Shown here one piece after another: positions 1 through 6,166 of a stretch of 12,491 nucleotides of DNA; position 1 is the stretch's first letter; every line of letters begins with the position of its first letter. The notes under the pieces are model-generated. The model made no database searches. It was not told the origin of the DNA and saw nothing but the letters and a program-made list of their open reading frames with translations. The position numbers and the translations under genes are program-made. This DNA comes from DATKWV01 sp035529405. GTDB lineage: Bacteria; Planctomycetota; Phycisphaerae; Sedimentisphaerales; Anaerobacaceae. The stretch lies in assembly GCA_035529405.1 (NCBI GenBank), contig DATKWV010000099.1, positions 1-12,491 on the forward strand, read 5' to 3'.

Positions 1-543
1 GTTTTGTCCGCGCATCTTTATTTCCACACAGGTTTGAGCTGAACCGATGGCCGTCGGCCTGTTGGCAATTATCATGTCGAGATTTTTTTCTTTTAGCTTT
101 TTCTCCGCTCGCTTGCGAATCGCTTTATCTTCCAGTGCAAATCCTGCAACAATCTGCCTTTCGTTTTTATGCTCACCTGCCCATTTGAGAATATCCGCCG
201 TAGGTTTGAATTTAATGGTCAGCATATTTCCTGTCTTTTTGATTTTGTTCTTTGCCTGTCGTACAGGTCTGTAGTCTGCCACAGCTGCTGCCATAATCAG
301 GCAATCACATTTGCCGAAAAACTTCTTGACCGCCGCAAACATCTCAGCCGCACTTTCAACACCCACAAAATTCACACCAACCGGCGGCTGCATATGGGAT
401 GTGCTGATAAGCGTGACTCTGTGACCGGCCCTTTGGGCCGCACCCGCAAGGCAATACCCCATCCTGCCGCTGCTTGCGTTGGAGATAAAACGAACCGGGT
501 CGATATATTCCCGCGTGCCCCCTGCTGTTATCATAAAATGCAT
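1..543 (-). CDS. coaB: Phosphopantothenate-cysteine ligase CoaB (partial, C-terminus off the left edge)
   Basis: This enzyme joins cysteine to 4'-phosphopantothenate in coenzyme A synthesis, acting with CoaC just upstream. The frame is open from an ATG at 543 to the window edge (181 codons seen). Residues 5-28 carry the family signature: ITAGGTREYIDPVR followed by FISNASSGRMG, the nucleotide-binding loop. AAAVADYRP at 85-93 and the lysine-rich KNKIKK at 98-103 are also typical of CoaB, as is the IIANRP segment near 158. The start lies 13 bases after the coaC stop, with a second in-frame ATG three codons later; no strong Shine-Dalgarno is visible, so translational coupling to coaC is likely. 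CoaB and CoaC are fused in most bacteria; here they are in different frames. The missing C-terminal part should be roughly 30-50 residues by family length. Confidence 0.93.
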   Translation of the reverse strand, partial: MHFMITAGGTREYIDPVRFISNASSGRMGYCLAGAAQRAGHRVTLISTSHMQPPVGVNFVGVESAAEMFAAVKKFFGKCDCLIMAAAVADYRPVRQAKNKIKKTGNMLTIKFKPTADILKWAGEHKNERQIVAGFALEDKAIRKRAEKKLKEKNLDMIIANRPTAIGSAQTCVEIKMRGQN

Positions 544-556
544 ATTGCAGAATTGC

Positions 557-1144
557 TTATCTTTTCTTGTTTCTTATTTCGCAGGCGATTCGCTCGACGG
601 CCTTGACGATTTCTGCAGGCTCAGCCATCCTGCCCATGCCTTCCTGCCCGCAGGCCAGCCTGCCCTGGCAGGGGCCTGTCAATTCGAATCCCATCTCTTT
701 GACAACCTCCACATTGCGCTGCACCGCCGGATTTTCCCACATCCTCGTATTCATTGCCGGTGCCAGAACAGCACGCTTTCGCCGGCACGCGCAAAGCGTC
801 GTACTTAGCAGGTCGTCGCAAATCCCGTTGGAAATCTTGCCTATTATGTTCGCCGTCGCCGGAGCAACTACGACAATGTCAGCCCACTCTGCAAGGTTGA
901 TATGCCCGATTTTGTATTCGCTGCAATTCGACCACAGACTGGTAAAGACCGCACCGCCTGTTACTGCCTCGAAGCTTTTGGGCCCTACCAGCCGACAGGC
1001 ATTTGCCGTCATGACGGTATTTACTTTCGCACCCGCTGCCGTAAGCCTGCCGGCAACCTCAACTGCCTTATATGCCGCAATTGCACCGCTGACACCCAGC
1101 AGGATATGTAAATCTTCCAAAATTGTTTTCTCGCCGCCCGTCAT
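557..1144 (-). CDS. coaC: Phosphopantothenoylcysteine decarboxylase CoaC
   Basis: This FMN-dependent decarboxylase converts phosphopantothenoylcysteine to 4'-phosphopantetheine. The 195-residue product shows the flavoprotein hallmarks in order: GVSGAIAAYK (17-26, FMN phosphate loop), IGHINLAEWAD (79-89) with the catalytic His at 81, APATANIIGK (95-103), the PAMNTRMW substrate motif (129-136), and GRLACGQEGMGRM (161-173) with the active-site Cys at 165. The ATG at 1144 is used here, but the nearest GGAG lies about 14 bases upstream, which is far. A TTG eight codons in (1120) would begin closer to the usual family start. It follows rpoZ by 38 bases and precedes coaB by 13. The stop falls just after a run of four A, and a one-base indel there would fuse it to coaB. 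Confidence 0.93.
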   Translation of the reverse strand: MTGGEKTILEDLHILLGVSGAIAAYKAVEVAGRLTAAGAKVNTVMTANACRLVGPKSFEAVTGGAVFTSLWSNCSEYKIGHINLAEWADIVVVAPATANIIGKISNGICDDLLSTTLCACRRKRAVLAPAMNTRMWENPAVQRNVEVVKEMGFELTGPCQGRLACGQEGMGRMAEPAEIVKAVERIACEIRNKKR

Positions 1145-1182
1145 TTATTTACCGTATTCTCCAAACGTACTTTTGCGGCCGC

Positions 1183-1413
1183 TTAATGCTGCTGGTTGCC
1201 TCTGAGGAAATCACCACCCTCAATCACCATAGTGATTTTATCCTGCGCTATCTCCTCTACAACGATTTCCAGCTGTGTTTTGCCCTCCGTGTTTTCTATC
1301 AGCGGACGACTTCCCTGGGCCAGCTCTTCAAGCCTTCTTTGTATAAGAGCCGTTAATTTGAACCTGCCGCCCGCCTTTCGCACTAAGTCTGTGCTCTTGA
1401 GGTTTTCTATCAT
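1183..1413 (-). CDS. rpoZ: RNA polymerase omega subunit
   Basis: Omega is the small subunit that helps assemble and hold the beta' subunit of RNA polymerase. The product is 76 residues, normal for the family, and has the conserved omega core: an N-terminal helix, then GGRFKLTALIQRRLEELAQG (about 15-34), followed by a variable acidic tail (VVEEIAQDKI). A good Shine-Dalgarno, AAGGAGA, sits about 8 bases before the ATG and lies within the 3' end of gmk. The gap to gmk is only 4 bases. The gmk-rpoZ order is one of the commonest conserved neighbourhoods in bacteria, which supports the call despite the short length. Confidence 0.92.
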   Translation of the reverse strand: MIENLKSTDLVRKAGGRFKLTALIQRRLEELAQGSRPLIENTEGKTQLEIVVEEIAQDKITMVIEGGDFLRGNQQH

Positions 1414-1417
1414 TAAT

Positions 1418-1999
1418 TTATCTCCTTGTGTTTGTCGCTATTATTTGCGCCACCTCGTCCACTGCGTGATGTAAATCATCGTTTATGACCATATGGTCGT
1501 AATATTGCCACGCCCCCGCAATCTCATCATCTGCGTTGTCCAGCCGCTTTTCCGCACTCTCAGCGTCTTCCCGCGCCCTCAGACTCATTCGTTGCCATAA
1601 TTCCTTTTGGCTCGGCGGCAGTATGAAAATCAGCTCCGCGTCGGCATATTTCGCCTTTATCTGCTTGGCTCCCTCCACGTCTATTTCCAGAATAACCGTT
1701 TTGCCTGCTTTTAGTGCCTGCTCTACCGCCGCTTTGGGAGTACCGTAAAGATTGTCGAACACCTCAGCATATTCCAGCAGCCCGCCCGCCTCAAGCTGCC
1801 TGGCAAACTCCTGCTTTGACACAAACCAGTAGTCCCGACCGTTTATCTCATTTGTGCCCTTGGGCCGCGTCGTAAACGAAACACTAAGATAGCAGTCTGT
1901 AAGTTTCGCAGCAAGCTGTTGGCAGATTGAACTCTTGCCGACACCCGATGGACCGCTTATAACCACCACCGACCCTGCCGAATTCTTCTCTTTATCCAT
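1418..1999 (-). CDS. gmk: Guanylate kinase
   Basis: Guanylate kinase phosphorylates GMP to GDP with ATP in the cytoplasm. Counting from the chosen ATG at 1999 the protein is 193 residues. It has the P-loop GPSGVGKS (16-23), the GMP-binding SFTTRPKG (41-48) and NGRDYWFV (53-60), LLEYAEVFDNLYGTP (74-88), the LEIDVEGA strand-loop (104-111), and the lid region LRAREDAE (140-147). The frame also opens at 2053, but that would overlap yicC by 46 bases and add an 18-residue extension without family resemblance. The 1999 start leaves an 8-base gap and puts the P-loop at the usual distance from the N-terminus. Its ribosome binding site is weak (AAAGTGA), so coupling to yicC termination is plausible. 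Confidence 0.94.
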   Translation of the reverse strand: MDKEKNSAGSVVVISGPSGVGKSSICQQLAAKLTDCYLSVSFTTRPKGTNEINGRDYWFVSKQEFARQLEAGGLLEYAEVFDNLYGTPKAAVEQALKAGKTVILEIDVEGAKQIKAKYADAELIFILPPSQKELWQRMSLRAREDAESAEKRLDNADDEIAGAWQYYDHMVINDDLHHAVDEVAQIIATNTRR

Positions 2000-2007
2000 T
2001 GCCGGCG

Positions 2008-2892
2008 TCACTTTACATTCTGAACCTGTTCTTTGATTCGGTCTATCTGGCATTTCATATCCACCGTCAGCCGCGTAATCTGTATGTCGCAGCTCTTGCT
2101 GGCAATCGTGTTGGCTTCCCTGAGCATCTCCTGACTGATAAAATCCAGCCGACGGCCCGCCTGCTCATTGCCGGCACAAGCCTCGGCAAACTGTTGCAGA
2201 TGAGATTCTAATCGTGCAAGCTCCTCTGAAATGTCCGACCTCTCAGCTAAAACTGCCACTTCCCGTACAAGCGTTGTTTCGTCCAGCTTCACCTGCGCAT
2301 CGGCCAGCAGTTCGTCAACCCTCTTGTTCAGCTTTTCTCGGTATTCCACCAGCGCTGCGCCGCTGCGGGTTCGTATTTGCTGCAAATCTTCCTTTATTCC
2401 CTGGCACCTCTTTTCCAAATCCTCTGCAAGCGCCGCACCCTCCGCCGACCGCATCTGTTTCAGAGGCATAATCGCCGCTCGCGTAGTACCCAGAACAACA
2501 TCCTTGATTTCCAGCGCTGTCTTCTCATCCGGCAGTGAAGGCTGAACAATGCCCGGAAGTGTAAGCAGATAACCTAAATCAACCGGACATGTAATGCTCA
2601 GGCAGCTTACTATACGCCCCAGCCGTTCTGCCGCCGTACGAAGCGCCGTCTCGTCAATATCGAACAGCGTCTCTGCCGAAGCGTTTTTAATCCGAAGCAC
2701 ATAATTTACCATCCCCCGGCAAAGCTCTTGTTGCAAAAGCTTTTCGATGCCCTCTTCTAAAAATGTTACTGAATCCGGCAGTTTTACCCTTGCCTTGAAG
2801 TAACGGTTATTGACCGCCCGGATTTCTACAACATAGCTTGCACCTTTCAATTGACCCTCTGCGCTGCCATATCCTGTCATACTGCTTATCAT
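2008..2892 (-). CDS. yicC: YicC/YloC family endoribonuclease
   Basis: YicC-family proteins are cytoplasmic endoribonucleases, implicated in E. coli in turnover of small RNAs. That role is known from the family and not shown here. The product is 294 residues, the normal size. The N-terminal YicC domain opens with SMTGYG (4-9) and VEIRAVNNRYFK (22-33). The C-terminal DUF1732 region holds the two most conserved stretches, ERSDISEELARLESH (217-231) and GRRLDFISQEMLREANTI (246-263), followed by KSCD (266-269). A long helical segment lies between the two (about 150-210). A GAGAG ribosome binding site precedes the ATG. It sits between secG (42 bases) and gmk (8 bases), and yicC-gmk adjacency is conserved in many bacteria. 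Confidence 0.93.
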   Translation of the reverse strand: MISSMTGYGSAEGQLKGASYVVEIRAVNNRYFKARVKLPDSVTFLEEGIEKLLQQELCRGMVNYVLRIKNASAETLFDIDETALRTAAERLGRIVSCLSITCPVDLGYLLTLPGIVQPSLPDEKTALEIKDVVLGTTRAAIMPLKQMRSAEGAALAEDLEKRCQGIKEDLQQIRTRSGAALVEYREKLNKRVDELLADAQVKLDETTLVREVAVLAERSDISEELARLESHLQQFAEACAGNEQAGRRLDFISQEMLREANTIASKSCDIQITRLTVDMKCQIDRIKEQVQNVK

Positions 2893-2934
2893 AATCTCTC
2901 AACTTTCATTTAGTCTGAACGTACACCTAAAGTT

Positions 2935-3318
2935 TTAACCGCCGATGGAGTTCGTGTCTGTATCGCCGGTTTCAAAAGGCCTGCCCTCAGTTGGCAATGT
3001 CTCCTGCCCTGGCGGCAGTTGTTCGCTTCTGATACCTTCCTCCTGCCCGAAATCGCTTACGGATGGCTTGTAAAACTTGTCCATCACCACCGCTAAAGTC
3101 AGGAACAGACCGAAGAGAATTACCGTCAGCCACGTCAGAAAGTCCCCCGTCTTCGAACCTAAAACGCTGCCGGCCCCGCCGCCAAAGGCAGCTCCCAGGC
3201 CCCCGCCTCTGCCCTTTTGAATCAGAATCACCAGAATCAAAACCACCGCGCAAATCAGGAAAAAGGCCGCCGCTATCTTCATAAACAAATTTACCGCCAA
3301 AATCGATGAACCTAACAT
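2935..3318 (-). CDS. secG: Preprotein translocase subunit SecG
   Basis: SecG is the small, non-essential inner-membrane subunit of the SecYEG export channel. With the ATG at 3318 the protein is 127 residues. It has two hydrophobic helices (about 15-34 and 60-79) joined by the diagnostic cytoplasmic loop QKGRGGGLGAAFGGG (34-48) followed by GSVLGSKTGDF, which is the best recognition feature. The C-terminal 45 residues are acidic and polar and are longer than in E. coli, as in other SecG proteins with variable tails. An in-frame TTG at 3336 would extend the protein by six residues, but the ATG has an AAAGGG ribosome binding site at a suitable distance that overlaps that extension. It follows tpiA, a common neighbour of secG. 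Confidence 0.93.
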   Translation of the reverse strand: MLGSSILAVNLFMKIAAAFFLICAVVLILVILIQKGRGGGLGAAFGGGAGSVLGSKTGDFLTWLTVILFGLFLTLAVVMDKFYKPSVSDFGQEEGIRSEQLPPGQETLPTEGRPFETGDTDTNSIGG

Positions 3319-3387
3319 GCTTTTGCCCTTTAACAAAATTACCCGCTACGGCCCGTTCGTACCGTAACGTCAACCGAAATACCCTTT

Positions 3388-4149
3388 TTATGTCGATGCC
3401 ATGATTATTCGCAGAAAATCATCTGCCTTCAAACTGGCCCCGCCGACTAATAAACCGTCTATGTCGGCCTCAGCCATCAAATCTGCCGCGTTGTCTGGTT
3501 TTGCAGACCCGCCGTATAGTATTCGTATCTGCTGTGCCGATTGTTTGCCGACTTTCCTGACAAGTAGCTCTCTTATCAGCCAATGCACCTCTTGTGCCTG
3601 TGCCGGCGTGGCCGTCAAACCCGTACCTATGGCCCATACCGGCTCGTATGCTATTATTATTTCTGCAACCTTTTCCTCGCTTAAATCAGCCAAACCCTCC
3701 TTCAATTGTGCCGTTACCACATCATTGGTCTTGCCCGACTGACGCTGCTCAATTTTCTCCCCCACACAGAATATGGGCACAAGACCACCGTTGATTGCAG
3801 CCGCAACCTTCCGGTTTATTAACTGGTCGCTTTCGCCTATTACGTGCCGTCGCTCGGAATGACCGCATAAAACGTAAACGCAGCCCGTGTCTTTTAACAT
3901 CGCGGCACTGATTTCGCCGGTAAACGCCCCCTCCTGCTCCGTGTAAAGGTCCTGACCACCGAGCAGAATCCGGGTTCCGCTAAGTGCCTTGGCCACTGTC
4001 CCAAGATAAACAAAAGGCGGGCACAAAACCACATCAACCGCCTTCCCTGCCGCGTCCGAACAGCCTGCCGAGATGCCCGCAGCCAGGCTTGCGCTGCTGC
4101 GGCTATCGGTATTCATTTTCCAGTTACCCGCGATAAAAGGCCTGCTCAT
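3388..4149 (-). CDS. tpiA: Triosephosphate isomerase
   Basis: This enzyme interconverts dihydroxyacetone phosphate and glyceraldehyde 3-phosphate in glycolysis and gluconeogenesis. At 253 residues it is full length. All active-site elements are present: NWKMN with Asn9 and Lys11, CGHSERR with the electrophile His97, and AYEPVWAIGTG with the base Glu169 followed by the flexible loop 6. YGGSAKPDN (212-220) and GLLVGGASL (232-240) form the phosphate-binding strands. The ATG at 4149 has an AAGGAGA ribosome binding site and begins MSRPFIAGNWKMN, as expected. It lies 68 bases after pheA and 69 before secG, so it is probably part of the same transcript, although a promoter in the 4150-4217 gap cannot be excluded. 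Confidence 0.97.
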   Translation of the reverse strand: MSRPFIAGNWKMNTDSRSSASLAAGISAGCSDAAGKAVDVVLCPPFVYLGTVAKALSGTRILLGGQDLYTEQEGAFTGEISAAMLKDTGCVYVLCGHSERRHVIGESDQLINRKVAAAINGGLVPIFCVGEKIEQRQSGKTNDVVTAQLKEGLADLSEEKVAEIIIAYEPVWAIGTGLTATPAQAQEVHWLIRELLVRKVGKQSAQQIRILYGGSAKPDNAADLMAEADIDGLLVGGASLKADDFLRIIMAST

Positions 4150-4217
4150 AAAAAGTCTCCTTGCCTATTCTCAATCCTAAATCCCAGGTGCTTTTTAACG
4201 CACATCTGCCGCCGCCC

Positions 4218-5288
4218 TTAAAGTAATTCGGTTGCCTTCGGAAAACTGCCCAATATCGAAAGCTGAAGACAGTGTTTACGCACTTCATCAAGTCCCTTTG
4301 CGACGTTTTTGTCGCCCCGGTGACCCAGAAAGTCCATAAAGAAGTAATATTCCCATTGTCTTTTCTTGCTCGGCCTGGATTCTATATTGGTAAGGTTGAT
4401 TTTGTACCGCTTGAATACATCCAGCACATCTGCCAGCGCACCGGCCTTATGGGCCGTACTGAACAATATCGCTGTCTTGTCTTCCCCGCTTGGCTTTGCG
4501 TCCTCGCGACCGATCACCAGAAAACGGGTTACATTGTTGGCTATATCCTCGATATTCTCACACACAATGCCAAGACCATACAGCTCAGCCGCCACCTTTG
4601 AACCGATTGCTGCTGCATTGGGCTCGCCCGCAGCCAGCTGCGCCGCCTTGGACGTGGAGGCCACCGGGATAGTTTGCGCGCCCTTGAAAGTGGCGCTTAG
4701 CCAGTTGCGGCATTGAACGAATACCTCAGGCTTTGAATAAATCTTCTCCACCTGCTCTAAGGCGCATTTCGCCAGAAGGTTATGGTGAATGGCTGTCAGT
4801 ACCTCCGAGCATATCTTCACATCCGAATCTATCAAGGCATCAAGGGTCTCTATAACACCCCCGCCCGCCGTGTTTTCTATCGGTACAAGACCCAAATCAC
4901 AATGCCCTTTACTTACCTCACCGAATATACTGAAAATATCCGCCAGGGGCTCGTACTCCACGCTCTGACCGAATTTAAGCATCGCTGCCGTATGGCTGAA
5001 GCTGCCCTCGGGGCCTAAGTACGCAATTCGCAGCGGCCTCTCGAGAACAAAAGAACCGCTCATTAACTCTCGCCAAATCGCCAGAACACACTTATCAGGC
5101 AGCGGCCCCTTGTTTGCCTTGATAATCTTTTCGAGCACCTCTTTTTCCCGGTCGGGCACATATACCGGTTTGCCGGTCTTGCCTTTCAGCCTGCCTATTT
5201 CAACCACAATTCGCGCACGCTCATTCAGAAGCTCAACCAGCTTGTTATCAAGCTCATCAATCCGATTTCTCAGTTCATCCAGAGACAT
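4218..5288 (-). CDS. pheA: Bifunctional chorismate mutase / prephenate dehydratase (P-protein)
   Basis: The P-protein turns chorismate into prephenate and then phenylpyruvate, the committed branch to phenylalanine. The 356 residues divide into an AroQ-type chorismate mutase (about 1-85; LDELRNRIDELDNKLVELLNER and the DREKEVL segment at 46-52), the prephenate dehydratase (about 86-260; IAYLGPEGSFSH, PIENTAGGGV, and the NNVTRFLVIG motif at 251-260 with catalytic Thr254), and a C-terminal ACT domain (about 271-345; GALADVLDVF and the phenylalanine-contacting ESRP at 303-306). The ACT domain predicts feedback inhibition by phenylalanine. The ATG at 5288 gives the standard family N-terminus but has no well-placed ribosome binding site. 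A GAGG lies about 16 bases away inside a hairpin. It is the first gene of the minus-strand run. Confidence 0.96.
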   Translation of the reverse strand: MSLDELRNRIDELDNKLVELLNERARIVVEIGRLKGKTGKPVYVPDREKEVLEKIIKANKGPLPDKCVLAIWRELMSGSFVLERPLRIAYLGPEGSFSHTAAMLKFGQSVEYEPLADIFSIFGEVSKGHCDLGLVPIENTAGGGVIETLDALIDSDVKICSEVLTAIHHNLLAKCALEQVEKIYSKPEVFVQCRNWLSATFKGAQTIPVASTSKAAQLAAGEPNAAAIGSKVAAELYGLGIVCENIEDIANNVTRFLVIGREDAKPSGEDKTAILFSTAHKAGALADVLDVFKRYKINLTNIESRPSKKRQWEYYFFMDFLGHRGDKNVAKGLDEVRKHCLQLSILGSFPKATELL

Positions 5289-5291
5289 AAA

Positions 5292-5351
5292 TCAAAACAA
5301 AAACACCTCGGTCCGCGAGGTTTGTGCAATAACTTTCCAAACCCTTATCAT
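5292..5351 (-). CDS. Possible 19-codon leader ORF ahead of pheA
   Basis: An ATG at 5351 opens a 19-codon frame (MIRVWKVIAQTSRTEVFLF) that stops with TGA three bases before the pheA ATG and is in the same frame as pheA. It lies inside the predicted leader transcript and covers both arms of the terminator-like hairpin. It is not a classical phenylalanine attenuator peptide: it has only two Phe codons, and both fall in the T-rich tract after the hairpin. Its own ribosome binding site is poor. Translational coupling to pheA is possible. It may equally be a chance frame. Confidence 0.25.
   Translation of the reverse strand: MIRVWKVIAQTSRTEVFLF
5293..5344 (-). promoter_or_regulatory. Candidate attenuator: competing hairpins in the pheA leader
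   Basis: On the minus strand a 6-bp stem, ACCTCG (5321-5316) with CGAGGT (5310-5305) around a 5-base loop, is followed by a T-rich tract (TGTTTTTGTTTT, 5304-5293). This is the form of an intrinsic terminator, placed just before the pheA start codon. An upstream segment, GGGTTTG (5344-5338), can instead pair with CAAACCT (5324-5318), which takes up four bases of the terminator stem. The two structures are mutually exclusive, as in attenuation. The terminator stem would also bury the only GAGG near the start. No energy calculation was made, and stems of this length arise by chance fairly often. Confidence 0.45.
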
Positions 5352-5387
5352 CGTCAGCCGCCACAGTTTAATGCCACAAAACCACTT

Positions 5388-5416
5388 ATGTTAGCGAAAA
5401 TACACCATTGAGTCAA
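5388..5416 (-). promoter_or_regulatory. Sigma70-type promoter for pheA
   Basis: Reading the minus strand, TTGACT (5416-5411) and TAACAT (5393-5388) are separated by exactly 17 bases. The -35 matches consensus at five of six positions and the -10 at four of six. The predicted transcription start near 5381 gives a leader of about 90 bases before pheA, long enough to hold the competing hairpins. Confidence 0.55.
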
Positions 5417-5454
5417 TAAATTTGCTCCTGCAGGCCAACTATTTGGTCTTAGGC

Positions 5455-5483
5455 TTGTATCAGGGCTCCGTTGACCGCATAAT
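5455..5483 (+). promoter_or_regulatory. Possible promoter for the ogt-like gene
   Basis: TTGTAT (5455-5460) and CATAAT (5478-5483) are 17 bases apart. The -10 is one mismatch from consensus, but the -35 matches only three positions. The -10 lies inside the 14-base palindrome, so anything binding that palindrome would block this promoter. A start near 5490 would give a leader of about 65 bases. Confidence 0.35.
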
Positions 5484-5510
5484 TATGCGTTGACCGCCTA
5501 ATCTGCCCTG
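5461..5510. repeat. Palindrome flanked by direct repeats in the pheA / ogt-like divergent region
   Basis: A perfect 14-base palindrome, CGCATAATTATGCG (5476-5489), is overlapped on both sides by the 9-base direct repeat GTTGACCGC (5470-5478 and 5489-5497, 19 bases apart). The set is bracketed by the inverted pair CAGGGC (5461-5466) and GCCCTG (5505-5510). This is what an operator for a dimeric repressor with cooperative sites can look like. It sits between divergently transcribed genes and overlaps the possible plus-strand -10. No regulator gene is in the window, so the binding protein is unknown. Confidence 0.5.
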
Positions 5511-5556
5511 TTGCCTGGCAGTTGCCGACGGCTGATTCTTGACTTATAGCAAAAAA

Positions 5557-6087
5557 ATGCACAAAAATGTAAAATACACCGCCTTTGAGACAAAATGGGG
5601 CTATTTTGGCCTTGCTGCCACAGAAAACGCCATTTTGCGAACCCAGCTGCCCTTGTCCGACTGCAAAAAGGCCAAAAAACTCCTCCTGTCAAACCTTCCA
5701 CCTGCCCAGTACGACAAAACGCTTCTTTATGATACCCAGCTTCGCATAACCGCCTATTTCGAAGGCTCTTGTGTAGATTTTGGCGATACTCCTGTCCTGC
5801 TCGATGAATTCAGTCTGTTCACCCGCCTGGTTTTGACCGCATGTAAAAGCATAACCTTCGGCCGCACAATAACCTATGGACAATTGGCACGAACAATTCA
5901 TCACCCTGCCGCCTGGCGAGCCGTTGGTTCAGCCCTGGCCAAAAACCCGTTGCCGTTGATAATCCCTTGTCACAGAGTCATTTACAGCAACGGCGGCCTC
6001 GGCGGCTTTTCCGCCTACGGCGCCCTGCGCCGCAAGGCCGGCTTGCTTGACCACGAGAAAAAGGCATTAACACAACCCTATTGCTGA
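5557..6087 (+). CDS. ogt: Methylated-DNA-protein-cysteine methyltransferase (Ogt/MGMT family)
   Basis: This suicide repair protein moves alkyl groups from O6-alkylguanine in DNA to its own cysteine. With the ATG at 5557 it is 176 residues, the usual Ogt size. The C-terminal DNA-binding/catalytic domain has TFGRTITYGQLA-like sequence (about 100-111, helix-turn-helix entry), the arginine-finger segment RAVGSALAKNP (121-131), and the acceptor motif IIPCHRVI (135-142) with Cys138, followed by GGLGGFSAYG (146-155). The N-terminal domain (1-85) is divergent, as is normal. A TTG at 5539 would add six residues; the ATG gives the better N-terminus (KYTAFETKWG). No clear ribosome binding site is seen. 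It is convergent with the SPFH gene, and Ada-type regulatory domains are absent. Confidence 0.93.
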   Translation: MHKNVKYTAFETKWGYFGLAATENAILRTQLPLSDCKKAKKLLLSNLPPAQYDKTLLYDTQLRITAYFEGSCVDFGDTPVLLDEFSLFTRLVLTACKSITFGRTITYGQLARTIHHPAAWRAVGSALAKNPLPLIIPCHRVIYSNGGLGGFSAYGALRRKAGLLDHEKKALTQPYC

Positions 6088-6110
6088 CAGGTACAAGTCC
6101 CGCCGTTCGT

Positions 6111-6128
6111 AACCTTGAAAATAAGGTT
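6111..6128. terminator. Weak bidirectional hairpin between convergent genes
   Basis: AACCTT (6111-6116) and AAGGTT (6123-6128) form a perfect 6-bp stem with a 6-base loop in the 79-base gap between the convergent ogt-like and SPFH genes. The position suits a shared terminator, but the stem is AT-rich and no T-run follows on either strand, so intrinsic termination here is doubtful. Confidence 0.3.
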
Positions 6129-6166
6129 GTATCATTGTTTCGGGTATTTGAAAGTTCTAATTCTGT

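Noticed and set aside
169..1205. Overlapping plus-strand open frames of 109 to 212 codons
   Set aside because: They are shadows of coaB and coaC, which have full family motifs on the minus strand.
2000..2053. Upstream start for guanylate kinase
   Set aside because: It would overlap yicC by 46 bases and add 18 residues without family similarity. The ATG at 1999 fits spacing and family length.
3319..3336. TTG start for secG
   Set aside because: The AAAGGG ribosome binding site within this segment points to the ATG at 3318.
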